Shown one piece after another: positions 33,725 through 44,386 of a DNA stretch of 64,000 bases; position 1 is the stretch's first letter; each line of letters begins with the position of its first letter. The notes below the pieces were generated by a model. The model saw nothing but the letters and a program-made list of their open reading frames with translations. It did no database searches and had not been told where the DNA came from. The translations under genes were made by a program, and so were the position numbers. This DNA is from Rhizobiaceae bacterium (GTDB lineage Bacteria; Pseudomonadota; Alphaproteobacteria; Rhizobiales; Rhizobiaceae): NCBI GenBank assembly GCA_019635795.1, contig JAHBYV010000010.1, positions 1 to 64,000 of the forward strand, read 5' to 3'.

Positions 33725-34710
33725 TAGCGACTGTCTCTCACGATCGGGTCCAGCGCGAGCAGGGCCTTGGCTGCGGCTTCATCCGTGATCAGGGTTGTGG
33801 CGTTTGTGGCGAGTATGCCCGCGCGGATAGCCTCGACCTTCCTTACACTGCCAGATGACAGCACCACGCGCGGAATCTTGCGCAGTTCGTTCGGGTTGAT
33901 TGCCATCACGCGCTTGTTCACGGGGTGGTCAATCACCTGCCCGTTCCGATCAACGAAATGGCAGAGCACGTCACCGACGGCACCTGCTTCCTTGAGGCTC
34001 ATTCCCTCTTCCCAGGTAAGTAGCTTGCGATGAAAGATCGAGGCGTTCTTACTAATGTCGGATACGCTGACAAGGGCGAGGTCAATTTCTTGAGCTTTAC
34101 GATGAAGTTCCTTGAGATCATTTTGAGCCCACAACAACTGCGCAAGATGCTCGTCGCCCGTGAAAACGGGTGCCATTATCTGATACAGCTCGGTGTTGTA
34201 GACGTCCGCCAGCCTCCACGCGGCGGCGGAGGGATTGAGTAGGGTTGTATGCGAAAGTCCGCCGAGGAGTGAGATCACCGTCACATCCTTCACTTCACGC
34301 CACGATAGCGAACGCATACTGACCTGAAACGTCGACCCCCAGCCGACGCCGATAGTCAGACCATTATCGATATGGGATGAAATGTACCTTCCCGTTGCGT
34401 GACCTACGACCGTCGCAACGCTTTCATCCATGTCGCTGCTTGAAGGAACTACGATTGCTTCTTCCAGACTGCAGTGCTTTTCAAGGTCGCGCTGAAGGCG
34501 AATGTTCGGCTCAGCCTGGGTGTTGATCGAAATCTGCACAGAGCCGTCCTGACGCGCAGCCGCAAGCAGACGCCATGCCTTGATACGATTCATACCAAGA
34601 CGTTCAGCCACCTGCTCTTGCGTGAGACCCTCGACAAAATAGAGCCAGGCGGCGCGAATCTTCAGCTCCTCCTGATTAGCCTGAAACTCCGTCTTCCTGG
34701 CCTTCTTCAT
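33724..34710 (-). CDS. SorC/LsrR-type sugar-binding transcriptional regulator 2
   Basis: A 328-residue regulator of the same family as the one at 31548. The helix-turn-helix is in EGLTQEQVAERLGMNRIKAWRLLAAA-type sequence (about residues 28-52), and the ligand domain shows GVGWGSTFQ near 122, VISLLGGLSH near 144 and VVLSSGSVRKVEAIRAG near 288. The start at 34710 has GGGGGAG about 10 bases upstream. It stands next to the divergent surE-like gene and may control that gene and the Ugp-type block instead of the kinase operon. Confidence 0.85.
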   Translation of the reverse strand: MKKARKTEFQANQEELKIRAAWLYFVEGLTQEQVAERLGMNRIKAWRLLAAARQDGSVQISINTQAEPNIRLQRDLEKHCSLEEAIVVPSSSDMDESVATVVGHATGRYISSHIDNGLTIGVGWGSTFQVSMRSLSWREVKDVTVISLLGGLSHTTLLNPSAAAWRLADVYNTELYQIMAPVFTGDEHLAQLLWAQNDLKELHRKAQEIDLALVSVSDISKNASIFHRKLLTWEEGMSLKEAGAVGDVLCHFVDRNGQVIDHPVNKRVMAINPNELRKIPRVVLSSGSVRKVEAIRAGILATNATTLITDEAAAKALLALDPIVRDSR

Positions 34711-34857
34711 TTCGTGTCTATCTCCCCCACGGTTTTCTTTCATCTTTGTGGCCCCGATTGGGTGCGGCAACGTCAGGCAACGCCCCGAAGCATTATTTCA
34801 CCGATACCGCAATTGCTGCGCAACAAAATACTCACTGTTGACTTTTGAACGTTTTCT

Positions 34858-34875
34858 CTTTTGTGATAACAAAAG
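34858..34875. promoter_or_regulatory. Palindrome in the divergent regulator 2 / surE gap
   Basis: CTTTTGT and ACAAAAG form a 7-bp inverted repeat with a GATA centre. TTGACTTTTGAAC just before it may hold a -35 box for the surE gene. A candidate operator for SorC-type regulator 2, which starts ~150 bases away on the other strand. Confidence 0.4.
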
Positions 34876-34953
34876 ATCATTTATGTTCGACGCGATCGTT
34901 TCAGGCGGTAGCAGCCGTCGTAATTTTTTCGGTTCAGATGCGAAGGTATGACC

Positions 34954-35700
34954 ATGCGAATATTGATATCCAACGACGACGGGATCGACGCGCCAGGCTT
35001 GGCGGTTCTGGAGCGTGCTGCCGCACGCATTAGCGACGATGTCTGGACGATCGCACCGGACGGAAATCGCAGTGGCTTCGGACACAAAATCGGTCTTCGA
35101 CAGAGCTTTTTGGTGAAGAAGGTCTCGGAAAAGCGTTACTCTTGCTCCGGTACGCCAGTGGATTGTGTGATCTCGGGATTGAAGTGGCTTTTTAAAGACA
35201 CGCAGAAGCCCGAGCTCGTGTTGTCCGGGATCAACGAAGGACGCAACGTTGCGGAAGACGTCTCTTACTCGGGGACTGTCGCCGTAGCGCGCGAGGCCGC
35301 ATATTGTGGTATTCCCTCGATCTCTCTTTCGATGCCGCGTGACAGCTCGGAAACGACAGAGGCCGGAATCACGTGGCTTGGTGATCGTTTGCAGGGCTTT
35401 TGGGATTGCCGCAAGGAATGGGCGCAGGATGGGCATTGGCTCAACGTGAACCTTCCGCGCGTTCTGCCTGCACCGCTTCGCGCCGCGCGGATTGGCCGTG
35501 ATAAGGTTGTCGCCAGCGTCGTGGTTCATGAGGAATCCGAGAATCACGCCTGGATAGAACCTCTCGCGGATCGGAACTACTTCGCAACTGATGGCGACGA
35601 GAACCATTTGATAGACAGTGGCATTGCGTCCGTTACATGCATCAACTGGTTTGGACAGGCGAATGTGCCACACAGCAGCCTCTTTGAACCAAAGGCGTGA
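34954..35700 (+). CDS. SurE-like 5'/3'-nucleotidase
   Basis: A 248-residue SurE-family phosphatase. The metal site is in ISNDDGIDAPGL near residue 4-15; APDGNRSGFG near 34, CSGTPVDCV near 65, SGINEGRNVAEDVSYSGTVAVAREA near 90 follow as in SurE. These enzymes remove phosphate from nucleoside monophosphates or short polyphosphates. It is not next to pcm/rpoS-type genes as housekeeping surE is, so it looks like an accessory paralogue serving the neighbouring transport/phosphodiesterase genes. The second ATG (34954) has GAAGG 7 bases away; 34948 is too close. Confidence 0.85.
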   Translation: MRILISNDDGIDAPGLAVLERAAARISDDVWTIAPDGNRSGFGHKIGLRQSFLVKKVSEKRYSCSGTPVDCVISGLKWLFKDTQKPELVLSGINEGRNVAEDVSYSGTVAVAREAAYCGIPSISLSMPRDSSETTEAGITWLGDRLQGFWDCRKEWAQDGHWLNVNLPRVLPAPLRAARIGRDKVVASVVVHEESENHAWIEPLADRNYFATDGDENHLIDSGIASVTCINWFGQANVPHSSLFEPKA

Positions 35701-35718
35701 TAAGCGCCTGCGAAAGCG

Positions 35719-35739
35719 CCCGGGTCTCACAGACCCGGG
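35719..35739. terminator. Inverted repeat between convergent surE and phosphodiesterase genes
   Basis: CCCGGGTCT and AGACCCGGG form a perfect 9-bp stem with a CAC loop. It overlaps the stop codon of the phosphodiesterase gene. A likely two-way transcription end, although no T-run follows. Confidence 0.55.
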
Positions 35740-36575
35740 TAAACCTCAGCAACGACATCTTCGAGATGATGATTGACCAGCCCTTCGGGGACGATCATCG
35801 CCGTTTCGACCTCTCCATTTTTCCGGAACCGATGAACAAGGTAGCCTACCTGTCGGCTTCCGCCCATTTCCGGCACCAATGACGGGCCTGTGGTGAACGC
35901 AGTTGATGGACACCATTCAAGGTTGATCTGCCTGTACTTGCGGGAGCGCTGCTGATGGAGATGGCCACTTCCTACAAGGCGCAGGTTTGGATGATTAATC
36001 AGCGTGCTCATGCGCGTGTGGCCTACAGGATCGATGCTCCAGTAGTTCAATGTCAGGCCATCTTCGGGCGTATCAACGAAAATCGGCAGATGGCTGAACA
36101 GGGCAATAAATCGCCCATCCAGCGTTTCCATCTGGCTCGAAATCCACTCGTACTGCTCCTGTTCCTGGAGCAGGTTCGATCCAATGATCATTGCGTTGAC
36201 GCCAATCACCCTCCAGCTGCCATGGTCGAAAGACCACCATGTGCTGCCGAAGTAATCTTCATGGCGCCGCAGGCGCTCTGCGTTCAAAGCGCTGCCATTC
36301 TCATCGGCTGCCTTAGCAAATTTGGCATTGTCACCTATGTCATGATTCCCCGGCAGGCACAGGACCGGCCTATCTATGATCTTGAAAAATTTCGAACTGT
36401 CCTCGAAGTCTTTCGGATGGCGGATGCCATCGAGAGTTATGTCGCCTGTATGGACAATATAGTCGCAGTTTTGACCCGCTGCAGCGAGCGCACTCTTCCC
36501 GTTGTTACTGGCGTAGTAGCCAAAGCGATCCGATAAATGGGTATCCGAAAGTTGAAGGACTGAAAACTCGGTCAT
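35727..36575 (-). CDS. Metallophosphoesterase, GpdQ/class III phosphodiesterase-like
   Basis: A 282-residue calcineurin-like phosphoesterase. All metal-binding motifs are present: DTH in LQLSDTHLSD near residue 11, GDI near 44, GNHD near 76, H in FSHLP near 159 and GHLH near 206. The protein is similar in layout to glycerophosphodiesterase GpdQ and to class III cyclic-nucleotide phosphodiesterases. No signal peptide is seen, so it acts in the cytoplasm on an imported substrate. It runs divergently from the Ugp-like ATPase gene. Confidence 0.85.
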   Translation of the reverse strand: MTEFSVLQLSDTHLSDRFGYYASNNGKSALAAAGQNCDYIVHTGDITLDGIRHPKDFEDSSKFFKIIDRPVLCLPGNHDIGDNAKFAKAADENGSALNAERLRRHEDYFGSTWWSFDHGSWRVIGVNAMIIGSNLLQEQEQYEWISSQMETLDGRFIALFSHLPIFVDTPEDGLTLNYWSIDPVGHTRMSTLINHPNLRLVGSGHLHQQRSRKYRQINLEWCPSTAFTTGPSLVPEMGGSRQVGYLVHRFRKNGEVETAMIVPEGLVNHHLEDVVAEVYPGL

Positions 36576-36629
36576 AGGCGCCTCGCATTGATTTTAAGGT
36601 AGGCATATTTTCGAACAAACATATTGACC

Positions 36630-36657
36630 ATTGAAAAATAGTTCAATAGTTTTCAAT
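36630..36657. promoter_or_regulatory. Inverted repeat in the divergent phosphodiesterase / Ugp gap
   Basis: ATTGAAAA (36630-36637) and TTTTCAAT (36650-36657) form a perfect 8-bp inverted repeat with a 12-base spacer that itself contains ATAGTTCAATAG. Its place between two divergent units suggests one operator controlling both. Confidence 0.5.
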
Positions 36658-36736
36658 CTATGGTGGAGGTTGTCGCTCTCGGCGTATCACGCGTTTGGAG
36701 GGCAAAGCCCTGGTACCATTCCGTTGGAGGGCGACG

Positions 36737-37846
36737 ATGTCGGGCATTGAGATAAGGAACCTCTGTAAGCAATGGGCTGCGTTTGCTGCGGTTCAGGACG
36801 TCAGCTTTGAGGTTCTGCCTGGCAAACTGACTGTTCTGCTTGGCCCCTCGGGGTGCGGAAAGTCCACGACATTGAGGCTGATTGCAGGTCTGGAGATGGC
36901 TACGTCCGGTCAAATTCGAATCGGCGGACGTGATGTGACGTGGTTGCCCCCAGCGCAGCGTGGCCTTTCGATGGTCTTTCAGTCGTATGCGCTTTTTCCT
37001 CACCTGACAGTGGCGGAAAACATCACCTTCGGTCTCGACGTGAGGAAGGTACCGAAAAAAGAAAAGAAGGAAAGGCTCGAATACGCGGCGCAAATACTCG
37101 GACTGGATGCCTTGCTGCATCGCAGACCTTCTCAGCTTTCGGGAGGGCAGCAGCAGCGCGTGGCGTTGGGTCGAGCAATCGTTGCAAAGGCTTCGGTTTG
37201 CCTGATGGACGAGCCGCTATCCAATCTTGATGCGCAGCTTCGCCACGACATGCGCGCTGAAATCAAATCGCTTCAGCGCTCACTTGGCATGACAATGGTT
37301 TACGTAACGCACGATCAGGTGGAAGCAATGAGTCTGGCCGATGAGATTATTCTCATGCGCGCCGGAAAGATCGAGCAGAGAGCTGCGCCTGCGGATCTTT
37401 ACTCAACCCCGGTGAGCACCTTCGCGGCCCGTTTCATCGGCACACCAGCAATGAGCATACTGTCGCTGGCCGACGGAGCGCATGGTGCGGTCATCAGTGG
37501 CACGCAGGGTCCGGCACTGTTTGGCGGTAAGGGCGAAGGATTTCTGCTCGGCATCAGACCGGAGCAAATTCGTGATGACCCTGATGGCCCCATCGATGCG
37601 AAAGTGCGGTCTGTGGACTACCACGGGGCAGACAGCATCCTGGATTGCATAATTGGCGATCAGACCTTGCAGGTCCGGGTGGAAGGCGTTCGCCGCTATG
37701 GCGCTGATGAAGCCATTCGTCTGGGATGGGATCCGCAGGCTATGCACATTTTCGAGGCCGAGAGCGAACGGCGCGTTGAAAGAGCTCCGCTGGATTTTGC
37801 ATCAGGAAAGAAGCGTCCCGCCGCGCGTACAGCACGGCACAACTAG
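36737..37846 (+). CDS. Ugp/Mal-type ABC transporter ATPase
   Basis: A 369-residue ATPase of the UgpC/MalK class. Walker A GPSGCGKST near residue 36, signature LSGGQQQRVALGRA near 134, Walker B VCLMDEPLSNLDAQ near 154 and the switch YVTHDQVEA near 189. The C-terminal ~130 residues form the regulatory TOBE/OB part. The start at 36737 has TTGGAGGG 6 bases before it. It heads an operon of ATPase, binding protein and two permeases. Confidence 0.9.
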   Translation: MSGIEIRNLCKQWAAFAAVQDVSFEVLPGKLTVLLGPSGCGKSTTLRLIAGLEMATSGQIRIGGRDVTWLPPAQRGLSMVFQSYALFPHLTVAENITFGLDVRKVPKKEKKERLEYAAQILGLDALLHRRPSQLSGGQQQRVALGRAIVAKASVCLMDEPLSNLDAQLRHDMRAEIKSLQRSLGMTMVYVTHDQVEAMSLADEIILMRAGKIEQRAAPADLYSTPVSTFAARFIGTPAMSILSLADGAHGAVISGTQGPALFGGKGEGFLLGIRPEQIRDDPDGPIDAKVRSVDYHGADSILDCIIGDQTLQVRVEGVRRYGADEAIRLGWDPQAMHIFEAESERRVERAPLDFASGKKRPAARTARHN

Positions 37847-37896
37847 CATTCTCGTGCAGCCGCAGTTTGATTTTGAACTTAAAGGGAGGAACTTAC

Positions 37897-39186
37897 ATGC
37901 GTAAGGTATTGAAAGGTATGGCGTCGCTATTGGGAGCGACGTTCTTGACTATTTCCGCAGCATCGTCCGCTCAGGTTGAACTGGACTTCTACTACCCAGT
38001 CGCCGTTGGAGGGCCAATCACCAAGATCGTGGAAGACATGATCGGGCGTTTTGAGCAAGCTAATCCGGACATCAAGGTAAATGCTGTTTATTCCGGAACC
38101 AATCCAGAAACGCTCAGCAAGGTTCTGACAGCATCTCGTGCGGGCAAGCCGCCGGCAATGGCCGTCATGACAGCACTCGACATGTACACGCTGGTCGATG
38201 AGGACGTCATCGCGCCTATCGACGATTTTTTGAAAACCGAGGAAGACAAAGCCTGGTTGGCCGGGTTTGAACCCGCATTTATGTGGAACAGCCAGCATGA
38301 CGGCAAGACATGGGCTGTCCCGTTCCAGCGCAGCACAACGCTCTTCTATTGGAACAAGGATGCCTTCAAAGCTGCCGGGCTGGACCCGGAAGTTGGCCCG
38401 CAGAACTGGCAGGAAATCATCGATTTTGCGACCAAGCTTACTGTGAAGGATGCTTCGGGCAACGTGACCCAGTGGGGCGTGCAAGCGCCATCGACGTTGG
38501 TGCCATACTGGATTTTGCAGGGATATGCCGCGCAGAATGGTGCCAGACTTGGCGATGAAACCGGGACCAAAACCTATTTCGACAAGCCCGAGGTTGTTGA
38601 GGCATTGCAGTTCTGGGCTGACCTTGGCCAAAAGTACAAAGTCATGAAGCCCGGCGTGATTGAATGGGCGACGAACCCCAAGGACTTCCTTGAAGGTCGT
38701 GCAGCCATGATTACAACCACAAGCGGCAATCTGACCAACATCAAGAACACGGCGAAGTTCCCGATTGGCGTGCAGATCATGCCCGGACACAAGCAACGTG
38801 GCGCACCGACTGGTGGGAGCAACATGTACATTATGAAGGATGCACCTGCGGAACAGCAGGAGGCTGCATTCAAGCTTGCCAAGTTCCTGGCTTCAACCGA
38901 GCTGGCTTCTGAATGGAGTATCAAGACGGGTTACGTTGCAACTCGTGCAGATGCCTGGGAAACAGATGCAATGAAGGCATATCTGAAGGAGTTCCCTCTT
39001 GCCGGTGTGTCACGTGAGCAGTTCCCTTACCTGATCCCCGAGTTTTCGACGCACGATAGCCAGCGCGTTCAGCGCGCAATCGATGATGCGATCCAGGCTG
39101 TATTGGTCGGATCAAAGAGCGCAGAAGAAGCGCTCAAAGCGGCCCAGCAGGAGGCCGAACGCATCCTGAAGCCATATCAGGATTAA
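37897..39186 (+). CDS. Ugp-type ABC transporter substrate-binding protein
   Basis: A 429-residue extracellular solute-binding protein (family 1, UgpB-like). A Sec signal peptide covers about residues 1-26 (MRKVLKG..., cleavage after SSA). The mature part starts VELDFYYPVAVGGPITKIVEDMIGRFE, very much like UgpB proteins, which bind sn-glycerol-3-phosphate or glycerophosphodiesters. GGGAGG precedes the ATG. Ligand identity is inferred only. Confidence 0.88.
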   Translation: MRKVLKGMASLLGATFLTISAASSAQVELDFYYPVAVGGPITKIVEDMIGRFEQANPDIKVNAVYSGTNPETLSKVLTASRAGKPPAMAVMTALDMYTLVDEDVIAPIDDFLKTEEDKAWLAGFEPAFMWNSQHDGKTWAVPFQRSTTLFYWNKDAFKAAGLDPEVGPQNWQEIIDFATKLTVKDASGNVTQWGVQAPSTLVPYWILQGYAAQNGARLGDETGTKTYFDKPEVVEALQFWADLGQKYKVMKPGVIEWATNPKDFLEGRAAMITTTSGNLTNIKNTAKFPIGVQIMPGHKQRGAPTGGSNMYIMKDAPAEQQEAAFKLAKFLASTELASEWSIKTGYVATRADAWETDAMKAYLKEFPLAGVSREQFPYLIPEFSTHDSQRVQRAIDDAIQAVLVGSKSAEEALKAAQQEAERILKPYQD

Positions 39187-39256
39187 ATTGAATTGTGCGC
39201 CGGGACCACATGGACTCGGCGCACTTTCTGGCTGCCCGACTGGAGGTTAGCAACGA

Positions 39257-40132
39257 ATGGCGAGATCACGGTTTCAACTAGCGCCCTGGATACTGTTGCT
39301 TCCGGCAACTGTCCTGCTGGTTGCGTTCACGCACTATCCAGCCGTCATGACGATGGTGAAGAGTCTCTATCGTCTACCGAAAGGCAGCAGACCCGCGAAA
39401 TTTGTCGGGACGGAACATTACGTCTCAATGATCAATGATCCCGTGTTCTGGGCTTCGTTGAAAAACAGCATGATCTATGCGCTGGGTACTGTGCCAATGG
39501 CGATTGGCCTTTCGATGCTTATGGCAATCATTGTAAATTCCGCGATCAAGGGTCGTTCCCTTATGCGGATGTTTTTCTTCTTGCCAACAATCCTGCCGAT
39601 GATTGCAGTCGCAAATATCTGGCTGTTCTTTTACACTCCCAGCTACGGTTTGATTGACCAGTTCCTGTCGCTGTTTGGTTTCGAGCAACATAATTGGCTT
39701 GGTGACCCCGATACCGCGCTTGGCAGCTTGATGGTCACGGCTATTTGGAAAGAAGCCGGCTTCTTCATGATATTCTACCTGGCGGCCCTTCAGCAGATGA
39801 ACCCGACGCTCGCCGAGGCCGCCGCGCTTGAGGGAGCGGGGCGTTGGTATTTCTTCCGACGAGTCACGTTTCCGCTGCTGATGCCGACGACCCTTTTCGT
39901 AATGATCAATGCGATCATCAACTCGTTCCGCCTCATTGACCATGTCATTGTTTTGACGCGTGGCGGTCCCGACAATGCCAGCACCATTCTGCTTTACTAC
40001 ATTTATATGGTCGCATTCCGCTATTGGGATACAGCCTATGCTTCGGCGTTGACGATGGTGTTGCTGGTTATTCTTGCCGGTCTGGCGTTCATCCAGTTTG
40101 GTATCCTCGATCGTAAGATACACTACAAATGA
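39257..40132 (+). CDS. Ugp-type ABC transporter permease A
   Basis: A 291-residue inner-membrane permease with six hydrophobic helices. The EAA loop is AEAAALEGAGRWYFFRRVTFP (about residues 187-207), where the ATPase docks. It is UgpA/MalF-like without the long periplasmic loop of MalF. Seventy bases after the binding-protein gene; overlaps the next permease by 4 bases. Confidence 0.9.
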   Translation: MARSRFQLAPWILLLPATVLLVAFTHYPAVMTMVKSLYRLPKGSRPAKFVGTEHYVSMINDPVFWASLKNSMIYALGTVPMAIGLSMLMAIIVNSAIKGRSLMRMFFFLPTILPMIAVANIWLFFYTPSYGLIDQFLSLFGFEQHNWLGDPDTALGSLMVTAIWKEAGFFMIFYLAALQQMNPTLAEAAALEGAGRWYFFRRVTFPLLMPTTLFVMINAIINSFRLIDHVIVLTRGGPDNASTILLYYIYMVAFRYWDTAYASALTMVLLVILAGLAFIQFGILDRKIHYK

Positions 40133-40971
40133 TACAAGCTAACGCATCGCCGATTGCCGGTACGAATGGAGCCTCCAGAGCACTGGAGACGGTAGGCGCT
40201 TATATGTTAGCGCTGCTTTGGGCATTGCCATTCCTGTATGTGGTGTGGACGGCATTCCACTCCGCCGAGTATGAGGTCAATTTCAACCTGTTTGCGCCCA
40301 TCACTCTGGAAAATTTCGTGACCGCGTGGCACTCAGCGCCGTTTGCGAGGTACTTCCTGAACACATTCATGCTCATAACCATGGTGCTGGCCTCTCAGCT
40401 TGTGGTGTGCACGCTCGCCGCCTATGCGTTCGCAAAGTACGATTTTCCCGGGAAGACGATCCTCTTCTTCCTCGTCCTGGTGCAGCTTATGATTATGCCT
40501 GAAGCACTAATGGTCGAGAACTATGCAACCGCTGCCTCACTTGGGCTGGTCGACACCATCGTTGCGATGGGCTTGCCTTATCTTGCATCCGCATTTGGTA
40601 TCTTTCTGCTGCGTCAAACATTCATGACCGTGCCAAAGGAACTTGACGACGCCGCACGGATTGAAGGCGCAGGTCCACTTAAAATCTTGCTGAAGGTATA
40701 TGTTCCTCTCGCGAAGCCGGTTTACATTGCCTACGGCCTGGTTTCCGTAAGCTACCACTGGAATAATCTTCTGTGGCCGCTGGTGGTTACCAACTCGGTT
40801 ACGACCCGCCCGCTGACTGTAGGGCTACAGGTGTTTTCATCGCCGGACCAAGGCGTGCAATGGGGAATTATCTCAGCCGCGGCTCTTATGACTTCCGCGC
40901 CACTTTTGATCGGATTTTTGCTGTTTCAGCGTCAGTTCGTTCAAAGCTTTATGCGGGCAGGTATCAAGTAG
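40129..40971 (+). CDS. Ugp-type ABC transporter permease E
   Basis: A 280-residue permease, UgpE/MalG-like, with six hydrophobic helices and an EAA loop DDAARIEGAGPLKILLKVYVP (about residues 172-192). It forms the channel with the preceding permease. It is the last gene of the unit; decayed sequence follows. Confidence 0.9.
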   Translation: MIQANASPIAGTNGASRALETVGAYMLALLWALPFLYVVWTAFHSAEYEVNFNLFAPITLENFVTAWHSAPFARYFLNTFMLITMVLASQLVVCTLAAYAFAKYDFPGKTILFFLVLVQLMIMPEALMVENYATAASLGLVDTIVAMGLPYLASAFGIFLLRQTFMTVPKELDDAARIEGAGPLKILLKVYVPLAKPVYIAYGLVSVSYHWNNLLWPLVVTNSVTTRPLTVGLQVFSSPDQGVQWGIISAAALMTSAPLLIGFLLFQRQFVQSFMRAGIK

Positions 40972-41029
40972 TTAGACTCAGGACTTCGGTAGCGAGGCCT
41001 TTCCAATCAAGCGATATTGGGCGAGCGCA

Positions 41030-41514
41030 ATGGTCCGCCGTATCTCGCTGAAGCCCGCTTTGCTCACCATCGCGATCGACCGGCTGGCTGTTGTCAAAAC
41101 TCTCATCCCAGATGCATCCATCGTCGAACACGATCGGGAGAATGTCATCACCACTTTTGTTTGCCCTCTCACGTTCAAGCGCCGCGGCGTCGAGATGCGC
41201 ATGCTCTTGGACAATGCCGCCAATCAGCATCTTGAACCGATCCCAATCTCGTTCTGTTGGCTCTGAAAGCTCGGCGCTACCTCGCCATGCTTACTGACGG
41301 TCAAAACAGGAGCATCAACGAGGTCGCAAAGTCAGAGAACGTGGCACTTGCTGATGTCAGTTGCATTCTGCCAATCGCTTTCTTGGCGCCATCAATCACC
41401 GACAGCATCCTTACTGGTCAACAGCCAGTGGGCCTGACATGGCAGTGCCTCTCAAGGTCCATTGATTTGCCGGCATTCTGGCGGCAACAGTCGGAGCATT
41501 TGGCGCGCTTCTGA
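41030..41514 (+). pseudogene. Decayed C-terminal part of a large serine recombinase
   Basis: One frame (41030-41230) reads LTFKRRGVEMRMLLDNAAN, and after a frame change another (41257-41514) reads ALKARRYLAMLTDGQNRSINEVAKSENV and ILPIAFLAPSITDSILTGQQPVGLT. The order and wording match the C-terminal region of large resolvase/invertase-type recombinases (FRRRGVE..., then ...LPLAFLAPDI...ILxGxQP). The catalytic N-terminal domain is missing. The whole stretch 40972-41721 holds no intact gene. Confidence 0.6.
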
Positions 41515-41721
41515 CATCATCAGGCAACCATCCTGGCGATGCACTTCACCAAACATTTGGAACCAGAAATGTGCCTGCAGAGACGGGTCGGCTAAAACCG
41601 CGTCCGATTCGTTATAAACAGAGATATTTGGCCAGGTGTTGTCTGACAGCTGCCCGTAACCCACGGAAAACACGCGGCTTTATTGAGATAGGCACAAAAG
41701 GCAGCAAATACGAGGACTGAT

Positions 41722-41797
<76 letters not shown>

Positions 41798-41888
41798 ACT
41801 GCCAGTTTTGCTGGCGAACGGTGTTTGGGAGCACCGTACGAGGGCGGCTTCTAGACCGCCCTCAATCCAATATCAAGGGCAAAAAAAC

Positions 41889-42263
41889 TTATCCCTCGTC
41901 ATCCTCATCGCCGACACCGATAATGTCCGAAACATCATCGTCGCCTTCCTCTTCTTCCTCGAGGAAAGTGTCGTCGTCATCGCCCAAATCGACGTCATCG
42001 TCGTCCAGATCAGGCAGGTCATCACCGGCAGCTTCGCTGTCAGCGTCTTCCAGCGAAACCAACTCAGCGCCATCTTCTTCGGCGTCGAGTTCCTTCGTTT
42101 CAACCTCTTCTTCTTCAATGCCTTTTTCACTTTCGGCATCGAAATAGGAACGTGGATAGCTCTTGCCCGTATAGGGTGAAACTATCGGATCCTTGTTCAG
42201 ATCATAGAATTTGCGCCCCGTCTCCGGGTCGATGCGCTTAGTGCCAAGTTCAGACTTCGCCAC
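41889..42263 (-). CDS. FYDLN acid-domain protein (TIGR02300 family)
   Basis: A 124-residue protein whose N-terminus (LGTKRIDPETGRKFYDLNKD, PIVSPYTGKSY) is the signature of the TIGR02300 family, followed by a long run of Asp and Glu (about residues 50-124). Many family members have two CxxC-like cysteines at the start; here the pair is absent, so no zinc site is expected. The function is unknown. In Hyphomicrobiales it is usually found between a tRNA-Ala and aroA, exactly as here. Confidence 0.9.
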   Translation of the reverse strand: MAKSELGTKRIDPETGRKFYDLNKDPIVSPYTGKSYPRSYFDAESEKGIEEEEVETKELDAEEDGAELVSLEDADSEAAGDDLPDLDDDDVDLGDDDDTFLEEEEEGDDDVSDIIGVGDEDDEG

Positions 42264-42388
42264 GTCAAGCCTCGTCGAAAAAACAGGGGGTCCCCTTACT
42301 CACACTTTACCGCCCTGTCAAAGATTAATACCGCTCTTGTGAAAAAGCGCTCGTTCGTATGAATTTTGAGGGGTATTTGAGGTGGTGA

Positions 42389-43801
<1,413 letters not shown>

Positions 43802-43870
43802 GACTTGGTTGAATAGCTGGAATGCAGACAGCTATTTGCAACTGAGTGTCAACTGACGCATATTGTCAGC

Positions 43871-44299
43871 ATGACGACGTCCTCGATTCGCAAACCAGAC
43901 TATGAGCGCATGTTGCGAAAAGCGGGCGTGCGAATAACGCGCCCGCGTAAGGTGATTGTCGGCATCCTGTCGCAGAGCGACGACCATCCGGATGCCTTCG
44001 AGATATTCCAGCGCGCCGTTGCGATCGACAAGACGATCTCGCTATCCACCGTCTACCGGACCATGAAGTTGCTGGAAGGCATGGGGGCGATTCACAGACA
44101 TGCTTTTGAAGGCGGTCCCTCGCGCTTTGAGCAGGCAGGTGGGGACCATCACGACCACCTCATTGATCTGGATACTGGCGATGTGATCGAGTTCAAGTCT
44201 GACCGCATTGAACAGCTTCAGGATGAAATAGCGCGCGCGCTCGGATATGAAATAGTTCATCATCGGCTGGAGCTTTATGGGCGAAAGAAACGGGCCTGA
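43871..44299 (+). CDS. Fur-family metal-responsive transcriptional regulator
   Basis: A 142-residue Fur-family protein. The winged helix is in [24 protein letters not shown] and [22 protein letters not shown] (about residues 22-75), and metal ligands are offered by the [19 protein letters not shown] segment (about 95-113). In rhizobia and brucellae similar proteins act as manganese (Mur) or iron (Fur) regulators; Irr, the heme-linked relative, has a different His-rich signature. I therefore call it Fur/Mur-like. It has no CxxC zinc pair near the C-terminus. Confidence 0.88.
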   Translation: MTTSSIRKPDYERMLRKAGVRITRPRKVIVGILSQSDDHPDAFEIFQRAVAIDKTISLSTVYRTMKLLEGMGAIHRHAFEGGPSRFEQAGGDHHDHLIDLDTGDVIEFKSDRIEQLQDEIARALGYEIVHHRLELYGRKKRA

Positions 44300-44386
44300 T
44301 TCGTATTCTTGTTGACGCAGTCTTTCGCCGGGTCAAAGATTGCCCTCCCTATGCACCGCATTGATTGCTCAACAGGGAGTTGAAAA

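Noticed and set aside
41889-42120. Direct DNA repeats / low-complexity element
   Set aside because: The repeats are only the Asp/Glu codons of the FYDLN protein's acidic tail.
43871-44299. Irr, the heme-responsive Fur relative
   Set aside because: The metal-binding region reads GGDHHDHL followed by DTGDVIEF as in Fur/Mur, and the Irr heme-type HxH segment was not seen.
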